A DNA stretch of 64,000 bases from Acidobacteriota bacterium (GTDB lineage: Bacteria; Acidobacteriota; Terriglobia; Acidiferrales; UBA7541): the NCBI GenBank assembly GCA_013289715.1, contig JABCZJ010000014.1, positions 79,553-143,552 of the forward strand. Reading direction: 5' to 3'. The position numbers and the translations under genes are program-made. This document shows positions 43,269 to 52,870 of the stretch, piece by piece. Numbering within the stretch: position 1 is the first letter of the stretch; each line of letters opens with the position of its first letter. Under the pieces are notes generated by a model. It was given only the letters and a program-made list of their open reading frames with translations, was not told where the DNA came from and made no database searches.

Positions 43269-44189
43269 TCAGCTCAACGTGAATATGACGCTTATCGTGG
43301 TGTCCACTTCGACCGGTTCGCCTAACAATAGAGTGGGCGAGTAGCGCCACTTCTTTACGGCGTCTAGGGCTGGCTCCGCGAGCAGGCATACCCCTTCGAC
43401 CACATGCGCTTCGCGGATCGAACCGTCCTTAGCGATGATCGCGTGAATAATAACCGTCCCCTGGATGCGCGCGTCCTTCGCCTCTTGCCGGTATCGAGGC
43501 ACTTCCTGATGAATGAGCTTCGCGGCTTGAACGTTGCCGCCTACTCGAATCCTTTTTTCCCGTGCCTCGGCCGTAGCTTGCGCCGCTTGCGGTGCACTTT
43601 GTTTCTTCGGGAGAACTGGAGGGTAGGCTGCAAGATTGCCGATATAACGAAAGCCTCCGTCAACGTATGCGAAATATTGCCAGATCACTTCGGTCGCGCT
43701 GTCCTGAAAACGAGCGTCGTACAGTGGCACGGGACTCTCGCGCTGCAGCAACAAGGGATACTCTTTTGCGGTCGCGGCGTGGTCGCAGGAACCCTCGAAT
43801 CGGTACGCCACGATAAGCGTCTTCTTTTCCTTTAGCAGGTCAGCCAATGTCGACGGGACAGCAGTCTCGATTCCGGACCGCGACGGAGCCGAAGCTGCGG
43901 CGTACTCTGGACCTCGCTGATCACCGAACACCGACCTGAACCAACCGTCCGGATTTGGAAGCACGAGCGACTCAGCGTAAGCCGCAAGAGTTTGGTCATC
44001 GCCCTCTTTCTTGAGTTTCATCATTTCGCTCAACAGCTTTTCTAGTCCACGCGCTGTATCCGGGTACGGCGGAATCGCAATCGTTGGTACGCCAGGAGCC
44101 GGCGAAGCGGTTGACGGATTCTGTCCAAAACAAGGCAAAGCGACAAGAAGCAGGTATAAGGCGAGACGTGCGTTTCGCGATCGATGCAT
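43269..44189 (-). CDS. Secreted protein with a TonB C-terminal domain
   Basis: A 306-residue exported protein starting MHRSRNARLALYLLLVALPC with a signal ending near FGQN; an in-frame ATG at 44252 lies upstream. The middle (SVFGDQRGPEYAAASAPSRS, ADLLKEKKTLIVAYRFEGSC) has no family I recognise. Residues 225-306 form a TonB C-terminal domain: KLIHQEVPRYRQEAKDARIQ, GTVIIHAIIAKDGSIREAHV, ALDAVKKWRYSPTLLLGEPV. It lacks the usual membrane anchor and Pro-rich span of a true TonB, so it is probably a periplasmic scaffold or sensor, not an energy transducer. Confidence 0.82.
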   Translation of the reverse strand: MHRSRNARLALYLLLVALPCFGQNPSTASPAPGVPTIAIPPYPDTARGLEKLLSEMMKLKKEGDDQTLAAYAESLVLPNPDGWFRSVFGDQRGPEYAAASAPSRSGIETAVPSTLADLLKEKKTLIVAYRFEGSCDHAATAKEYPLLLQRESPVPLYDARFQDSATEVIWQYFAYVDGGFRYIGNLAAYPPVLPKKQSAPQAAQATAEAREKRIRVGGNVQAAKLIHQEVPRYRQEAKDARIQGTVIIHAIIAKDGSIREAHVVEGVCLLAEPALDAVKKWRYSPTLLLGEPVEVDTTISVIFTLS

Positions 44190-44304
44190 GGCAGCCTTCA
44201 GGATAGCGCGCGTTAGGAAACTCGGAGACAAGTGATACACGAAGCAATGCATCGAATCAATCGAGAAGTCGAAGCGTAAATCTTCGGACTAACCTAAGTT
44301 CGGC

Positions 44305-45660
44305 CTACGCCCCAATCGCCTCGCGCAGCGCTTCCGCCAGTACCTCCGTCCAGCGCGTCACGTCATCCGCGTGCTCGGCTTCCACCATCACCCGCGCCAG
44401 CGGCTCCGTCCCCGAATAACGCAGCACCACCCGGCCCGATTTCCCCAGCGCCTTTTCCGCCTCCGCCAAACCGCGCGCCACCGCCGGCAGTGATTCCAGC
44501 GGCGGCTTCGACCGCACCCGCACATTCACGATCTTCTGCGGAAAAATTTTCAGATCAGCAATCAATTCATCCAGCGGCCCACTCAGCGCAACGATCGAGG
44601 CCAATTTCACAGCCGTCAACATGCCATCTCCGGTCGTCGCGTCGTCCAAAAACAAAATATGCCCCGACTGCTCGCCGCCCAGATTCGTGCCCATGTGCAG
44701 CATTGCTTCCAGCACGTAACGATCGCCCACGTCCGTGCGCGTCAATTTCAATCCGGATCTTTCCAGCGCGCGCTCCAGCCCCAAATTCGCCATCGTCGTC
44801 CCGACGATCACATCGCCCTTCAGCGTCCCCGCGGATTTCATGTAACGCCCCGCCACGAGCAGGACGCCATCGCCATCCACCAACCGCCCCGAACCGCTCG
44901 CGAAAATCGCGCGGTCCGCGTCGCCATCAAACGCCACCCCCAAAGCGGCTCCCGCTTTCACCGCGCGCTTCTGCATCGCATCCGGGTGCAGCGAGCCGCA
45001 ATCCGCATTGATGTTCCGTCCGTTCGGGCTGTCGTTAATGGCGATCACTTCGGCGCCCAGCGCGCGAAATAATCGCGGCCCCAGCTTGCTGGCCGCGCCG
45101 TTCGCGCAATCCATCACGATTTTCATCCTCGCGAAATTCGCGCCCGGCAGTGCTGCGGCGCGCAGGCCGTCCAGATAATCGTCGTCGATCTTCTCGTTGT
45201 CGTGCAACTGCATCTCGCCGCGCGATTCCGGCGATTCGCTGGACGCCAGAATAAATCGCTCCAGCTCCGCTTCCACCGCATCTGGAAATTTCATCCCGGT
45301 CGATGAAATTAGTTTCACTCCGTTGTCGTGATAAGGATTGTGCGAAGCGGATATCACCACCCCCGCCGCGAACCCTTCGTGATGCACCAGCCAGGCCACT
45401 CCCGGCGTCGTCAACACGCCAGCGGAAACGGCTTCCACGCCCGCTGCCGCCAAACCGCGGGCGATGCGATCCGCAATATGCGGCCCGGATTCGCGCGTGT
45501 CCCGCCCGATCAGCACACGCGCCCGCGCGTCCGCCGAACGTCCATTCGAGCTGACGTATTCACCCAGCGCCAGCCCCACGCGATCCAGCGTGGCGTCGTC
45601 CAGCGGAACCTCGCCAGGCACGCCGCGAATCCCATCCGTTCCGAAGAGTTGTTTGGTCAT
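44305..45660 (-). CDS. glmM: Phosphoglucosamine mutase
   Basis: Converts glucosamine-6-P to glucosamine-1-P for peptidoglycan and lipopolysaccharide precursors. It has 451 residues from MTKQLFGTDGIRGVPGEVPL. Key sites: the phosphoserine in VISASHNPYHDNGVKL near residue 104, the metal loop FDGDADRAIF near 247, the sugar loop GEQSGHILFLDD near 333, and the phosphate loop RYSGTEPLARVMVEAE near 420. The start at 45660 replaces an open extension to 45693. It is divergent from the AI-2E transporter gene. Confidence 0.97.
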   Translation of the reverse strand: MTKQLFGTDGIRGVPGEVPLDDATLDRVGLALGEYVSSNGRSADARARVLIGRDTRESGPHIADRIARGLAAAGVEAVSAGVLTTPGVAWLVHHEGFAAGVVISASHNPYHDNGVKLISSTGMKFPDAVEAELERFILASSESPESRGEMQLHDNEKIDDDYLDGLRAAALPGANFARMKIVMDCANGAASKLGPRLFRALGAEVIAINDSPNGRNINADCGSLHPDAMQKRAVKAGAALGVAFDGDADRAIFASGSGRLVDGDGVLLVAGRYMKSAGTLKGDVIVGTTMANLGLERALERSGLKLTRTDVGDRYVLEAMLHMGTNLGGEQSGHILFLDDATTGDGMLTAVKLASIVALSGPLDELIADLKIFPQKIVNVRVRSKPPLESLPAVARGLAEAEKALGKSGRVVLRYSGTEPLARVMVEAEHADDVTRWTEVLAEALREAIGA

Positions 45661-45852
45661 GAATTTGGTCAAGGAATTGAAATTACGCGCCAAAAAATCA
45701 GGCAGGCGATTCTATCACTGCGCCACGAGCTGAGTCCTGCTGCCGCCGCAATCGACATCGCAACGATCATCAGCGCCGCACCCGTCCGCCGGGCCAGTGT
45801 ACGCGCAAGCACACCGTTCTTTGCGCGGCGCAGGCTGTGTTATCGTACCGCC

Positions 45853-46911
45853 ATGCCTCTTGAGGAAGAGAAGATCGTCTCGGCGAGCTCCGCCAGCGGG
45901 AAAATCATCGCCGCCGGAATCGTGATCGCCTTCTGCTACTGGGCGTCTTCGATTCTGGTAACGCTGCTGGTCGCCGTGCTGCTCGCATATTTTCTCGATC
46001 CGGTCGTCAACTTTCTGGAAGATTGGCACGTGCCGCGCGCTCTCGGTTCGCTCATCGTGGTTCTGTTCACCATCGCGGCAGTGCTGGTTGTCGCCTGGAG
46101 CATGATCGAGCGCGTGGACCAGTTTGGCCGCGACTGGCCGCTCTACCGCAAGCCCTTGCATCAGGTCGCGTCCGTCATCGAGCAAAAGCTCGCAAACTTT
46201 GAAGAGCACGTTTCCGAAATTGAGCCGGGCAGTACTCCGGGCGAGCACATCGTCTCCGTCGCCGACTCGCATCCCGTGCGCGCCGCGTTGCTCTCGCGCT
46301 TGAGCTCCCTGTACGAAGTCGTCGTCGCTGCGACTTTCGTGCCCTTTCTGCTTTTCTTCATGCTTGCAGCCAAGCGCCAGGTCTGGCACGCCACGATGCA
46401 ATTATTTCCCGCGACGCGCCGCACCGAAGTGAAGGAAACTCTCGCGGACGTCACCATGGTGCTGCGCAGCTATGTCGTCGGCACCGCTCTGGTCGGCCTG
46501 ATTCTCGTCGTCTTCAGTTGGCTTTTTTTCTGGGGCATGGGTCTGGACTTTCCTTTCCTGCTCGGCTTGCTTTCCGGCCTGCTGAACCTGATTCCGTATC
46601 TCGGCGTGGTGCTTTCATGGGCGCCGCCGATTCTCATCGGCATCAAACAATTTCACACTCCCGGCCCATTTATCGGCATCTTCACGATACTCACCCTGTT
46701 TCACTTCATCGCCAACAATTTGCTGGTTCCCGCGCTGGTCGGTTGGCGCGTTCGTCTCAACGCACTGGCGTTAACTGTATCCTTACTTTTCTTCGGTTTC
46801 CTCTGGGGCGCGATGGGCCTGCTGCTAGCCATTCCCGTCACCGCGGTTATCAAAGTCATCTGCGACCACATCGAAGAGCTGCAACCCATCGGCCGCTGGC
46901 TCAGCGGCTAG
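45853..46911 (+). CDS. AI-2E family transporter (PerM-like)
   Basis: A 352-residue inner-membrane protein with about eight helices. The N-terminal helices (AAGIVIAFCYWASSILVTLL, LVAVLLAYFLDPVVNFLED) are typical; a soluble middle part with HVSEIEPGSTPGEHIVSVAD follows, then LIPYLGVVLSWAPPILIGIK and WGAMGLLLAIPVTAVIKVIC. Members act as small-molecule exporters or sodium/proton antiporters; the substrate is unknown. The start MPLEEEKIVSAS at 45853 is the family-like one. Its 3' end overlaps the thiE stop by 11 nt, tail to tail. Confidence 0.92.
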   Translation: MPLEEEKIVSASSASGKIIAAGIVIAFCYWASSILVTLLVAVLLAYFLDPVVNFLEDWHVPRALGSLIVVLFTIAAVLVVAWSMIERVDQFGRDWPLYRKPLHQVASVIEQKLANFEEHVSEIEPGSTPGEHIVSVADSHPVRAALLSRLSSLYEVVVAATFVPFLLFFMLAAKRQVWHATMQLFPATRRTEVKETLADVTMVLRSYVVGTALVGLILVVFSWLFFWGMGLDFPFLLGLLSGLLNLIPYLGVVLSWAPPILIGIKQFHTPGPFIGIFTILTLFHFIANNLLVPALVGWRVRLNALALTVSLLFFGFLWGAMGLLLAIPVTAVIKVICDHIEELQPIGRWLSG

Positions 46912-47602
46912 CATTTTGCGCGCGTAAACGCTCCAGCATCTCCTTCGTCGCCGCAACGTCCGCCGTCTCCTGAAACATTCGGATTGCCGCAATCCCCGCC
47001 GCGCCTGCGCGAATGCACTCCCCGGCGTTTCGCTCGCTCACTCCGCCGATCGCCACCACCGGAATCGTCACGCTGCGGCAAATCTGACCGAGCCGCGCGA
47101 CGCCGTGCGGCTCGCCCATCCCTCGCTTCGACGGCGTGTCAAACACCGGCCCAAAAAAAATGTAATTCGCCCCCCCGCTCTCCGCTTCGCGCGCTTGCTC
47201 CAAACTGTGGCACGAAACGCCCACCAGAAATTCCGCCGCAGCGTTCTCGCTTCTGCACCAGCGCACCACATCCCGCGCGCTCAGCGATTCCCGCCCCAGA
47301 TGCACGCCCGCGGCCCGCGCGGCCAGTACCACGTCCAACCGGTCGTTCACGATCACTCGCGTGCTGCCGCACCCAGCGACAGCCTCTCGCGCCACCGCCA
47401 GCAAGTCCCGCCCGCACAAATCCTTCTCGCGTATCTGCACCCAATCCACGCCAGCCGCAGCAGCCGCGCGAATTTTCCCGAGCACACCCGCGCCACCCTC
47501 GCCCACTCCGAGCGATTTCCGGTCGGTCACATAACAAAGAATCGGCGTCTTAAGTGCGGGCAACAACGGCGGCAGTCCGGCGACGAAACTCGTCGAGCGC
47601 AA
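46901..47602 (-). CDS. thiE: Thiamine-phosphate synthase
   Basis: Joins HMP-pyrophosphate and thiazole phosphate to make thiamine phosphate. A 233-residue TIM barrel: LCYVTDRKSLG, DWVQIREKDLCGRDLLAVAR, VIVNDRLDVVLAARAAGVHL, SCHSLEQAREAESGGANYIF with FFGPVFDTPSK, and PVVAIGGVSERNAGECIRAG. The likely start is TTG 47602, inside the 3' end of the preceding membrane-protein gene (53-nt overlap); no ATG precedes the conserved LCYVTDR. No thiamine riboswitch was seen and other thi genes are not nearby. Confidence 0.93.
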   Translation of the reverse strand: MRSTSFVAGLPPLLPALKTPILCYVTDRKSLGVGEGGAGVLGKIRAAAAAGVDWVQIREKDLCGRDLLAVAREAVAGCGSTRVIVNDRLDVVLAARAAGVHLGRESLSARDVVRWCRSENAAAEFLVGVSCHSLEQAREAESGGANYIFFGPVFDTPSKRGMGEPHGVARLGQICRSVTIPVVAIGGVSERNAGECIRAGAAGIAAIRMFQETADVAATKEMLERLRAQNASR

Positions 47603-47798
47603 GCAGTACGTTTATCACACCCAGCCCTGAAATGAGCCCGCAGAAATAGGGATTCTTCACAAGAAGCGCCAGGGCCGGGTACCGATACGGAAAATAGTTC
47701 ACGTCCCAAACGGCGTGCCAGGGCAGCACGATCAACGCAATTCCCAGTTCGAGCCAGAGTAGCAATAGCACGACGCGCAGAATTCGAATCAGCATCAT
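47550..47798 (-). CDS. Small two- or three-helix membrane protein
   Basis: An 82-residue hydrophobic protein. The start MMLIRILRVVLLLLWLELGI at 47798 fits a membrane protein; the frame is open to 47912 with an unlikely Ala-rich extension. Helices at about 3-24 and 46-66; the loop has WDVNYFPYRYPALALLVKNP. The tail RRRTAAVVART is basic. It overlaps thiE by 53 nt and is probably cotranscribed. Function unknown. Confidence 0.7.
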   Translation of the reverse strand: MMLIRILRVVLLLLWLELGIALIVLPWHAVWDVNYFPYRYPALALLVKNPYFCGLISGLGVINVLLALDEFRRRTAAVVART

Positions 47799-47937
47799 TA
47801 GTTTACGATTATGGGAGATTATCGCCAGAGTCGCAACTGCATCGCCCGCCGCGGCGGGCGATGCACGCTGAGATCCCGCGGCGCTGCAGCGACGCGCCGC
47901 AAAGCCATTCACAGGGTGCGGTGGCCTTTGAATTTTG

Positions 47938-47976
47938 TAGCGGCCGCTCTGTCCCGCGCCTTTCGGGACAGAGCGG
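47938..47976. repeat. GTAGCGGC hairpin repeat
   Basis: GTAGCGG followed by CCGCTCTGTCCCG-CGCCTTT-CGGGACAGAGCGG (13-bp arms, 47944-47956 and 47964-47976) and the tail GCATCTTTG. Same family as the copies at 43021 and 63177. Confidence 0.8.
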
Positions 47977-48112
47977 GCATCTTTGTTTTCTTTGCAGCCG
48001 CCTCCGTTGTCTCAGCCGCCAAGTTTCCTGTTGTCGTTTTCGTGCCCTGGCACGCACAAACGATCAGCCGCAGTCCTCCAGGCACGTCGAAACCCGCTAA
48101 ACTTATCGCGCA

Positions 48113-49036
48113 ATGAAAGATTACCTGTGCGAGAGAAAATCCACCGGCCTGGCGAACGAACAACGCAACCATCGATCGCCGCGCGTATCGGTCTCGCTAC
48201 TAGCAGCCCTGATCTACGCGATGATCTCCTCGTCAGCCGCCGCGCAAAACTGCACCGTAAAGCCAGCGGCAATCTCTCTGGGCCAAACCGTCCGCCTCTC
48301 CTGCCAAATCCCGGCAAGCACCGCGAAACTGAATGACCGCACGGTCCGGCTCTTCCCACAGGCAAATGGCGGCTCGCAAGGCCTGATGCCGATAGCCGTC
48401 GCCGACATACCCGGCGCCTACGAAATAGAATTTCTAGCCGAAGACGGCGCAACGCTCGCCTCCGCGAAGCTCACAATTCGCCCGACCTCCTTCCCCACGC
48501 AAAACGTCGTCCTCGCGCCGCAAATCGAAGCCCTGCATTCAACGCCCGAAGACATCGCAATCCTCACCGAGTTTCGCAACACCGTCTCCGACGTAAAATA
48601 CTGGGAAGATCCCCTCACCGCTCCTGTTCCCGGCTGTATCCTTTCCCCCTTCGGAGTGAAACGCCTCCACAACGGCAAGCCCACCGGCGAAATTCACTCA
48701 GGCATCGACCAGCGCTCGCCCGCCGGACGTCCCGTTCATGCAGTAGCCGGCGGCATCGTGAAAATCGCGCAGCCCTTCGCCGTCCTCGGCGGCACAGTAG
48801 CGATTGACCACGGCCAAGGCCTCGAAACCATGTACCTGCACATGTCAAAATTATTGGTCGAAGCAGGCGCGCGCGTAAAAAAGGGAGAAGTGATCGGCTA
48901 CGTAGGCTCCACAGGCCGCGCCAACGGCCCGCACCTCCACTGGGTAATTGATGTAAACGGCGTCCCCGTAAACCCGCAGCAATGGGTAGCTCTGAAATCG
49001 TGCGGCTCCGAGAAACCTAAGCCAGCCACGAAATAA
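48113..49036 (+). CDS. Exported M23 (LytM) metallopeptidase
   Basis: A 307-residue exported protein. The signal helix VSVSLLAALIYAMISSSAAA ends near AQNCTV. Residues 48-125 form an Ig-like beta domain. The peptidase domain starts near 165 (LTAPVPGCILSPFGVKRLHN) with the zinc motif HSGIDQ (HxxxD), later YLHMSKLLVEAGARVKKGEV and HLHW (HxH). All zinc and catalytic residues (HxxxD, H, HxH) are present, so it should be active on peptidoglycan cross-links. It is a single gene. Confidence 0.93.
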   Translation: MKDYLCERKSTGLANEQRNHRSPRVSVSLLAALIYAMISSSAAAQNCTVKPAAISLGQTVRLSCQIPASTAKLNDRTVRLFPQANGGSQGLMPIAVADIPGAYEIEFLAEDGATLASAKLTIRPTSFPTQNVVLAPQIEALHSTPEDIAILTEFRNTVSDVKYWEDPLTAPVPGCILSPFGVKRLHNGKPTGEIHSGIDQRSPAGRPVHAVAGGIVKIAQPFAVLGGTVAIDHGQGLETMYLHMSKLLVEAGARVKKGEVIGYVGSTGRANGPHLHWVIDVNGVPVNPQQWVALKSCGSEKPKPATK

Positions 49037-49086
49037 CGCGGTTATCGTAGCGCCGGCGTCCCGCCGGCTCAGTTGACTTTGAAGTT

Positions 49087-49136
49087 ATGAATCGCGCTAC
49101 AGCGCGATTCATCCCGAGATTCGGCAGTGCCGAATC
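49087..49136. repeat. Double-hairpin repeat, first copy
   Basis: ATGAATCGCGCT-AC-AGCGCGATTCAT (49087-49112), then CCCGA, then GATTCGGC-AGT-GCCGAATC (49118-49136) and GAAGG. The same order of two hairpins recurs at 61609-61670, and the second hairpin recurs near 63105-63135. Confidence 0.8.
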
Positions 49137-49237
49137 GAAGGGTAACCGACGCCTTCAGGCGGGCGCAGTTGCCTTTGGCTTGAACGAAACGAACTCACCG
49201 CAGATGTTCACATCGTAGAATTTCGTGCAGGCAAGAA

Positions 49238-52200
49238 TTAATGCTTCTGCAGCGTGGCAATGCGGTCGGCCACATCGCGATAATCAATGTTAGCCGCGTA
49301 AACCTGCCGGAAACTATCCAGCGCCGCGTCCGCTTCTCCCGCGGATTCCAGCGCCAGCCCTAGATCGTAACGCAGCGCCAGGGCCGATTCCTCCTCGAGG
49401 TCCGGCACCTGTAACGCGCGCTTGTACCACAGCGAAGCCACTTTCGGCTCGCCCTTATCCATGAACGAAAGCCCCAGCATCACCGAGCAATTCATCTCAT
49501 AACGGAACGGCTTGCCCTTCTGCACAGCCTTAGCCACTTTCTGGAATTCTCCGATGGCTTCGTCCAGCAATCCCATTTCCCGGTAGGCGATACCCAGGTT
49601 GTAGTGCGTTTCCAGATCCTCATCCTCTTCGCCCATTTCACCCAGCTCGCTGCGGAATTCCTGAAACACTTCCGCCAGCTGGTTCAGATTTTCCAGAGTG
49701 CCGGGCGTCGCGGCAGGCGCGGCCGCAACATTCTTATGGGTTGATCCATTCGTCGGTGGCGGCGTGATCGCAGCCATCGGCGTGGCGTTCGCTTCGGCGA
49801 ACACCTGTTCCAAATTTGCGTGTATATCTTTCGGCGCAGATGCAGACGCAGTCGCCGGCTCCCGCACCGCTTCGGCGGCCGGAGCTTCCAGGTCGTCCAA
49901 CTCCGCCACCAGTTCGCTGATGAAATCCTCAGTCGTCGCCGCCCCGGCATGCTCGCGCGGAGAGGCTGTCTCGGGCGTCAACTCCAGCTCGAATTCGGCG
50001 CCGCCCGAGGCGGACGTCGCAGCCGCCTCCGCGGCAACGGGCTCGTCCACAATCTCCAGCACGGAATCCGGAATCGCTTCTGCCGGCGACTCTTCTTCCG
50101 CCGCCAGCTCCATGATCTCGAATTCAGGCTCCGCCGCCGCTTCCACCGGCGCTTCAGCCTCTGGCGCGTGCGCCGCCATTTCGGATTGCGGAGTGTTCGC
50201 TTCGATGTGGAACGGCTCGGGCTTCGCGTCATGGTCGGGCTCTTCATCAGCCAGCGCGCTCACCTCGAACACCGCCTCGAGCGCTGCATTCGTATCCGTC
50301 GTTTCCGCCGCCGCGGCCGCAACCGGCTCCGCCTCGACGATGGGATCCAGTTCTACGCTCGCCGCTTCCATTTCGTTTGCGGCCGGCGTATCCGGCTCTC
50401 TCGTTTCCGCCGCAATCGCTTCCCATTCGTCCGAAAGATCCAGTTCCTCGCCAATCCCGGCCAGCTGGACAGGTGCTTCTTCCTCCGTCGCAGGTGCGGC
50501 GGCCACTGCCTCCGGCGCAATTACAATCGGCGCTTGCGGTGGCGGCGCCTCCGGTTCGATACCGGTCAAAGGAATTTCAAACTCGATGGGCGCAGCAGCC
50601 GCAGGAGCGTTGGCCACCGGCGCAGGTTCCGGCGCAATCTCAAATGCTGGAGGTTCCGCTTGCGCAGCAGCGGATGCCTCTACAGCGGGAACCGTCCCGG
50701 CTGCTCCGGAGGAGGAAGTCACCGGCTCCGGCGCAGCAACGGTCGGCGCGAGCGGCATATCCTTCTCCGTCAGCCCGGCGACTTTCGAAAATCTGGTCCG
50801 CAGCTCGGCAAAGCGGTCCGCATTGATCGTGTCGTTCCGCTCGCGATGAATCTGCTCCAGCTGCGCCGCCAATTCCGCCGTGCGGCGATCGTTCCCGGCG
50901 CCCAAATGCAAGTCAAGCAATCGTTCTAGTGTCGGTGTGTGTCGCGGCGCGCGTTGCAGCACGTTTTCCAGCAGGTGCGTGGCCTTCTGCGTCAGCCCAT
51001 AGCTGGAAAACAGGTCCACATCCGTCAGCGCTTGCGCGATATACCGCTGTGTCTCCTCGTCGAGCGCTTCTTCGGAGATCGTCGGCGGCGCAGCAGGAAC
51101 CAGCTTGTTCTGCTCCTCGACCGCGCTTTCTCGCGGACCTGCATTGCCTGCCGAGCCTGCCGCCGCACCATCCGCGCCCGTGCCCCCGGCCACCGGCGCT
51201 CCACCCGTCCGCGCGCGCAGTTGATTCAACCGGTCCACCAGCCGTTCGTCGTTCTTGTTGCGGTCCACCAGCTCGACGAGCACTTCTTCCGCGCGCGGAA
51301 AATTCCCCTGCGCGGCATAAGCGTCAGAAAGCTGGCCCAGCGCCGCGCTGCAACGGAAAGGATCGCTGGTGGTCCTGCAGAAGTCGGCAAGCGCTTCCAG
51401 CGGTTCAGTGCGCCCGGGAAGCCGTTCGCACGCGGTCGTGAGCAATTTGAGAAAGTGATCCTGCGCGCCTGCTTCGATCATCGGCGCGCGCAATTCGGTC
51501 AGAATCGGCAGCGCGCGATCCGGTTGCGCGCTTTCGATCATCCCCTCCGCAACCTTATAAAGCAGTCCGTAATGTGCGTGCCCGCGCGCCAGTTGCCGCC
51601 GCGCGCGCTCCGCTGCCTTGTCCGCGTGCCCCGCACGCAGCTCATATTCCACCAGCAGCTTGGTTACGTCGCCATCGGTTTCCGCTTCAGGATGCGTGCC
51701 CAGAATCGCGATCGCCTGGTCGGTCTTCTCGCTGGCGTTCAGCGTTTTTGCTTTCAGCAGAATCGCGCCCGCGTTTCCAGGGTCCACTTCCAGCGCGCGC
51801 TCTACCAGTTTTTCCGCTTCTTCCGTTTCTCCGCGGTCGAAAAGCCGGTGCGCATACGCCTGATACGTCAGCGCCGCTTCCTTTTTCTGCCCCATCATGC
51901 CGTAGAGTTCCGCCAGCCGCATTTGCACGCGCTGATTTTCCGGCTCCACTTCCAGCAAACGGTGCAGCACCTCCACGGCCTTCTGCGAGTGATTCGTTTT
52001 CAGGTGCGCTTCGGCGATCTGCAGGAATAAAGGACGCGCCTCGCTCAACACCCCTTGCTGCACGTACAAATCCGCGAGCCGCTCCAGCGGCGCCAGCTCA
52101 TTCGGCGCCAGCTTGGCAATCTTTTTATATATCGCGATGGCTTTGCTGTTGAACCCGTCGTTCAGATAGACCTGAGCCAGCCTCTCGAAATATTCGATGG

Positions 52201-52372
52201 CCTGCGTCATGTCTCCCTGGCGAGCGAACAAATCGCCCACCGTCATTAATGTCGCTTGATCCTTCGGGTCTGCGCGCAGAATTAGCTGGTATTCGCCGAT
52301 GGCCTGGGCGACCTTGCCCTGGTTGAGGAACTTCAGCGCATTTTCCAGCGCTTTGCTTTTGTTGAAGGCCAT
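49238..52372 (-). CDS. Large TPR protein with an acidic low-complexity middle
   Basis: A 1044-residue protein starting MAFNKSKALENALKFLNQGK. Residues 1-390 are TPR repeats (AIGEYQLILRADPKDQATLM, AIEYFERLAQVYLNDGFNSK, LERLADLYVQQGVLSEARPL). A short TPR block follows near 450-530. Residues about 540-900 are Ala/Glu/Pro rich and acidic with no fold visible. The last 130 residues return to TPR form: ETHYNLGIAYREMGLLDEAI and GLSFMDKGEPKVASLWYKRA. No signal peptide. The layout suggests a cytoplasmic scaffold, similar to TPR proteins linked to gliding or pilus systems, but partners are unknown. Confidence 0.85.
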   Translation of the reverse strand: MAFNKSKALENALKFLNQGKVAQAIGEYQLILRADPKDQATLMTVGDLFARQGDMTQAIEYFERLAQVYLNDGFNSKAIAIYKKIAKLAPNELAPLERLADLYVQQGVLSEARPLFLQIAEAHLKTNHSQKAVEVLHRLLEVEPENQRVQMRLAELYGMMGQKKEAALTYQAYAHRLFDRGETEEAEKLVERALEVDPGNAGAILLKAKTLNASEKTDQAIAILGTHPEAETDGDVTKLLVEYELRAGHADKAAERARRQLARGHAHYGLLYKVAEGMIESAQPDRALPILTELRAPMIEAGAQDHFLKLLTTACERLPGRTEPLEALADFCRTTSDPFRCSAALGQLSDAYAAQGNFPRAEEVLVELVDRNKNDERLVDRLNQLRARTGGAPVAGGTGADGAAAGSAGNAGPRESAVEEQNKLVPAAPPTISEEALDEETQRYIAQALTDVDLFSSYGLTQKATHLLENVLQRAPRHTPTLERLLDLHLGAGNDRRTAELAAQLEQIHRERNDTINADRFAELRTRFSKVAGLTEKDMPLAPTVAAPEPVTSSSGAAGTVPAVEASAAAQAEPPAFEIAPEPAPVANAPAAAAPIEFEIPLTGIEPEAPPPQAPIVIAPEAVAAAPATEEEAPVQLAGIGEELDLSDEWEAIAAETREPDTPAANEMEAASVELDPIVEAEPVAAAAAETTDTNAALEAVFEVSALADEEPDHDAKPEPFHIEANTPQSEMAAHAPEAEAPVEAAAEPEFEIMELAAEEESPAEAIPDSVLEIVDEPVAAEAAATSASGGAEFELELTPETASPREHAGAATTEDFISELVAELDDLEAPAAEAVREPATASASAPKDIHANLEQVFAEANATPMAAITPPPTNGSTHKNVAAAPAATPGTLENLNQLAEVFQEFRSELGEMGEEDEDLETHYNLGIAYREMGLLDEAIGEFQKVAKAVQKGKPFRYEMNCSVMLGLSFMDKGEPKVASLWYKRALQVPDLEEESALALRYDLGLALESAGEADAALDSFRQVYAANIDYRDVADRIATLQKH

Positions 52373-52649
52373 GGATGATCTTTGCTTGCCGGACCCCGCA
52401 CACTCCGGCAATGCTTTTCAGCCGTACGGACGGCTTAGACATGAAGGTTAGCACGCGCCAAAAACAAGGAGCAACGCGCCACAACAGGGGAGGTGCCAAA
52501 GGCGACAACAGTGCCTCTTCCGCGCCGGAAGGCCCCCGGGAGGGTCCGCTCCTCCGGCTCACCCGGCTGAAGCCTCTAACAGAAACGGGTCTTGACGCGC
52601 TGCGCCCGGGAGCGCGCCATAAAGGGACCTCGGGCGATTCCTCGTTGGA

Positions 52650-52674
52650 AGGGGCGGGTCTCAGACCCGCCCCT
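52650..52674. repeat. Dispersed GGGGCGGGTCT palindrome, copy upstream of the TPR gene
   Basis: AGGGGCGGGTCT-C-AGACCCGCCCCT, identical to the copy at 20353-20377. Confidence 0.9.
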
Positions 52675-52718
52675 CGACTAAGCCGCCGCCCAGCGCGGTA
52701 GGCGCGGCACAAAGTCAG

Positions 52719-52738
52719 CCCAGGCCGGAAGGCCTGGG
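52719..52738. repeat. Hairpin CCCAGGCC-GGAA-GGCCTGGG
   Basis: A perfect 8-bp stem with a GGAA loop in the intergenic region. It is not followed by a T run, so a terminator role is doubtful. Confidence 0.7.
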
Positions 52739-52870
52739 AAAATTCGCAAAGAAAATCGCGAGCGCCGTAGGTGTGACATAGCGGTCGCAGCCGTTGCCGC
52801 ATCGCTTGCGGCGATTTCGCTGCCGCCAAGGCCCCTACGTCCCTACGTCGTTAATACAGCAGGATAAATT

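Larger units (their letters stand above)
52373..52870. other. 500-nt repeat-rich intergenic stretch
   Basis: It holds a GGGGCGGGTCT palindrome (52650-52674), a CCCAGGCC hairpin (52719-52738), and GC-rich segments of repeat character. I see no gene. Confidence 0.5.

Noticed and set aside
49698..50929. Two long Ser/Ala- or Arg-rich frames on the plus strand
   Set aside because: They mirror the low-complexity Ala/Glu/Pro region of the TPR gene on the minus strand.
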